DNA of 9,620 nt. Source: JBEKCP01 sp050014815 (lineage in GTDB: Bacteria > Planctomycetota > Planctomycetia > Pirellulales > Thermoguttaceae). The DNA is taken from NCBI GenBank assembly GCA_050014815.1, contig JBEKCP010000181.1:1-9620 (forward strand). The letters run 5' to 3'. Below, piece after piece: positions 8,595-9,620 of this stretch (position 1 is its first letter; every line of letters starts with the position of its first letter). The translations under genes and the position numbers were made by a program. The notes beneath the pieces were generated by a model. That model made no database searches, was not told the origin of the DNA, and worked only from the letters and a program-made list of their open reading frames with translations.

Positions 8595-9620
8595 TCATCC
8601 TTCCTGTTTGAGCTTCTGCCTGGCCATGTCGTAGAAGAGGCCGAGCCGGGCCTGGATCTCTTCGAGGTTGTCGCCGCCGAACTTCTCGACCACCGCGCAA
8701 GCGATCTCGAAGGCGACGACGTTTTCGAGGATGCAGCTTGCGGCGGCCACGGCGCAGACGTCGCTCCGCTCGTAGGAGGCCGATTCGGACTGCTTCGTCC
8801 GGAGGTTGACCGAATCGAGCGGCTTGGCCAGCGTACTGATCGGCTTCTTGGCCACGCGGATCACGATCGGCTGGGAATTGGTCATGCCGGCTTCGAGCCC
8901 GCCGGCGTTGTTGTGCCGCCGGACGAAGCCCAGCGAGCGAGTGGCCGCCTGGCCGGGATCGTACTGGATGGGGTCGTGGACCTCGCTGCCGTGCCGCCGT
9001 GCCGCCTCGAAGCCCAGCCCGATCTCGACGCCCTTCATCGCCTGGACGGCCATCACGGCCCGGGCGAGCCTGCCGTCGAGCTTCCGGTCCCACTGCGCAT
9101 GGGTGCCCAGCCCGTAGGGCACGCCCTCGACCCGGATCTCGATCAGCCCGCCGAGCGTGTCTCCGGCCACCTGGCAGCGGTCGATGAGGTCCTTGATCTC
9201 GGCGTCGCGATCGGGGTCGAGCGTGTAGAGGATGCCGCGGTCGCGGAGCGATCGCTGCTGGTCGAGCGTGCCGGGCAGCGGCGGGATCCGCAACGGGCCG
9301 ACCTGGACCACGTAGCCCAGCACCGTGATGCCCAGCGTCCCGAGCAAGTGCTTGGCCACCGCGCCGGCGGCGACCCGAGCGGTGGTTTCCCGCGCGCTGG
9401 CCCGCTCCAGGATCGCCCGAACCGAAGTCAGGTACTTGATCGAACCGCTCAGGTCGCCGTGGCCGGGCCGAGGCCGCGCGAGGTCCTCCATCTGGTCGAT
9501 CTTGTAGTCCTTGTTGGGAATCAGCAGGGCGATGGGGCTGCCCAACGTCATGCCCCGCCAGACGCCGCTGAGGATGTCGACGTGATCGGTCTCGATCTGC
9601 TGCCGGCCGCCCCGGCCGTA
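8595..9620 (-). CDS. aroC: Chorismate synthase, partial (N-terminus off the right edge)
   Basis: The enzyme makes chorismate from 5-enolpyruvylshikimate 3-phosphate using reduced FMN, the last step of the shikimate pathway, in the cytoplasm. The 341 residues in the window begin YGRGGRQQIETDHVDILSG, which is the conserved segment after the N-terminal GESHG motif; roughly 45-50 residues are missing. The frame is open through the edge, so the ATG inside this region (9551) is internal. Conserved parts are GSPIALLIPNKD, RPRPGHGDLSG with the second catalytic His (H54 of the partial protein), ERASARETTARVAAGA, KGVEIGLGFEAA, RRHNNAGGLEAGMTNSQP and RSDVCAVAAAS. The usual GHAD is GHGD here, a mild variant. 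The stop TGA (8595-8597) touches the heptad array. No other shikimate gene is in view. Confidence 0.96.
   Translation of the reverse strand, partial: YGRGGRQQIETDHVDILSGVWRGMTLGSPIALLIPNKDYKIDQMEDLARPRPGHGDLSGSIKYLTSVRAILERASARETTARVAAGAVAKHLLGTLGITVLGYVVQVGPLRIPPLPGTLDQQRSLRDRGILYTLDPDRDAEIKDLIDRCQVAGDTLGGLIEIRVEGVPYGLGTHAQWDRKLDGRLARAVMAVQAMKGVEIGLGFEAARRHGSEVHDPIQYDPGQAATRSLGFVRRHNNAGGLEAGMTNSQPIVIRVAKKPISTLAKPLDSVNLRTKQSESASYERSDVCAVAAASCILENVVAFEIACAVVEKFGGDNLEEIQARLGLFYDMARQKLKQEG

Overview
The window looks like chromosome of a GC-rich bacterium, most likely a member of the Planctomycetota. The case rests on an unusually long SecA with extra segments, the style of the chorismate synthase and PhnP-like proteins, poor Shine-Dalgarno sites before several genes, and housekeeping genes scattered outside their usual operons. 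No 16S rRNA or other definitive marker is present, so the phylum is an inference.

Layout from left to right. (1) Positions 1-577, minus strand: a VapB-type antitoxin overlapping a PIN-domain VapC toxin, which runs off the left edge. The pair begins only 21 nt after the secA stop codon. (2) Positions 599-4294, minus strand: a complete 1231-residue SecA, the ATPase of the Sec export pathway, with two regions longer than in E. coli SecA. (3) Positions 4295-4457: a divergent intergenic region with a TATAAT box facing each way and a short octamer repeat. (4) Positions 4458-5258, plus strand: a PhnP-like metallo-beta-lactamase-fold phosphodiesterase, followed by a hairpin. (5) Positions 5351-7126, plus strand: a compact two-gene cassette of lower GC. 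The first gene is a small unrecognised protein with a possibly leaderless promoter. The second is a 440-residue protein whose C-terminus resembles ImmA/IrrE (COG2856) peptidases but has lost most of the HExxH zinc motif. This is the most novel part of the window. (6) Positions 7242-8492, minus strand: a membrane-anchored AsmA-like protein. (7) Positions 8514-8593: an array of 7-bp repeats arranged as an imperfect inverted repeat. (8) Positions 8595-9620, minus strand: chorismate synthase (aroC), missing its N-terminus at the right edge.

The secA, PhnP-like, AsmA-like and aroC genes look like resident core functions: protein export, nucleotide or phosphonate-type hydrolysis, envelope and aromatic biosynthesis. 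The vapBC pair and the two-gene cassette look like accessory modules inserted beside them. In hand counts, lines 6061-6120 and 6241-6300 inside the cassette have 28 and 29 G+C per 60 bases, against 45 per 60 in secA (1501-1560). No transposase, integrase, tRNA, rRNA or CRISPR array was seen.
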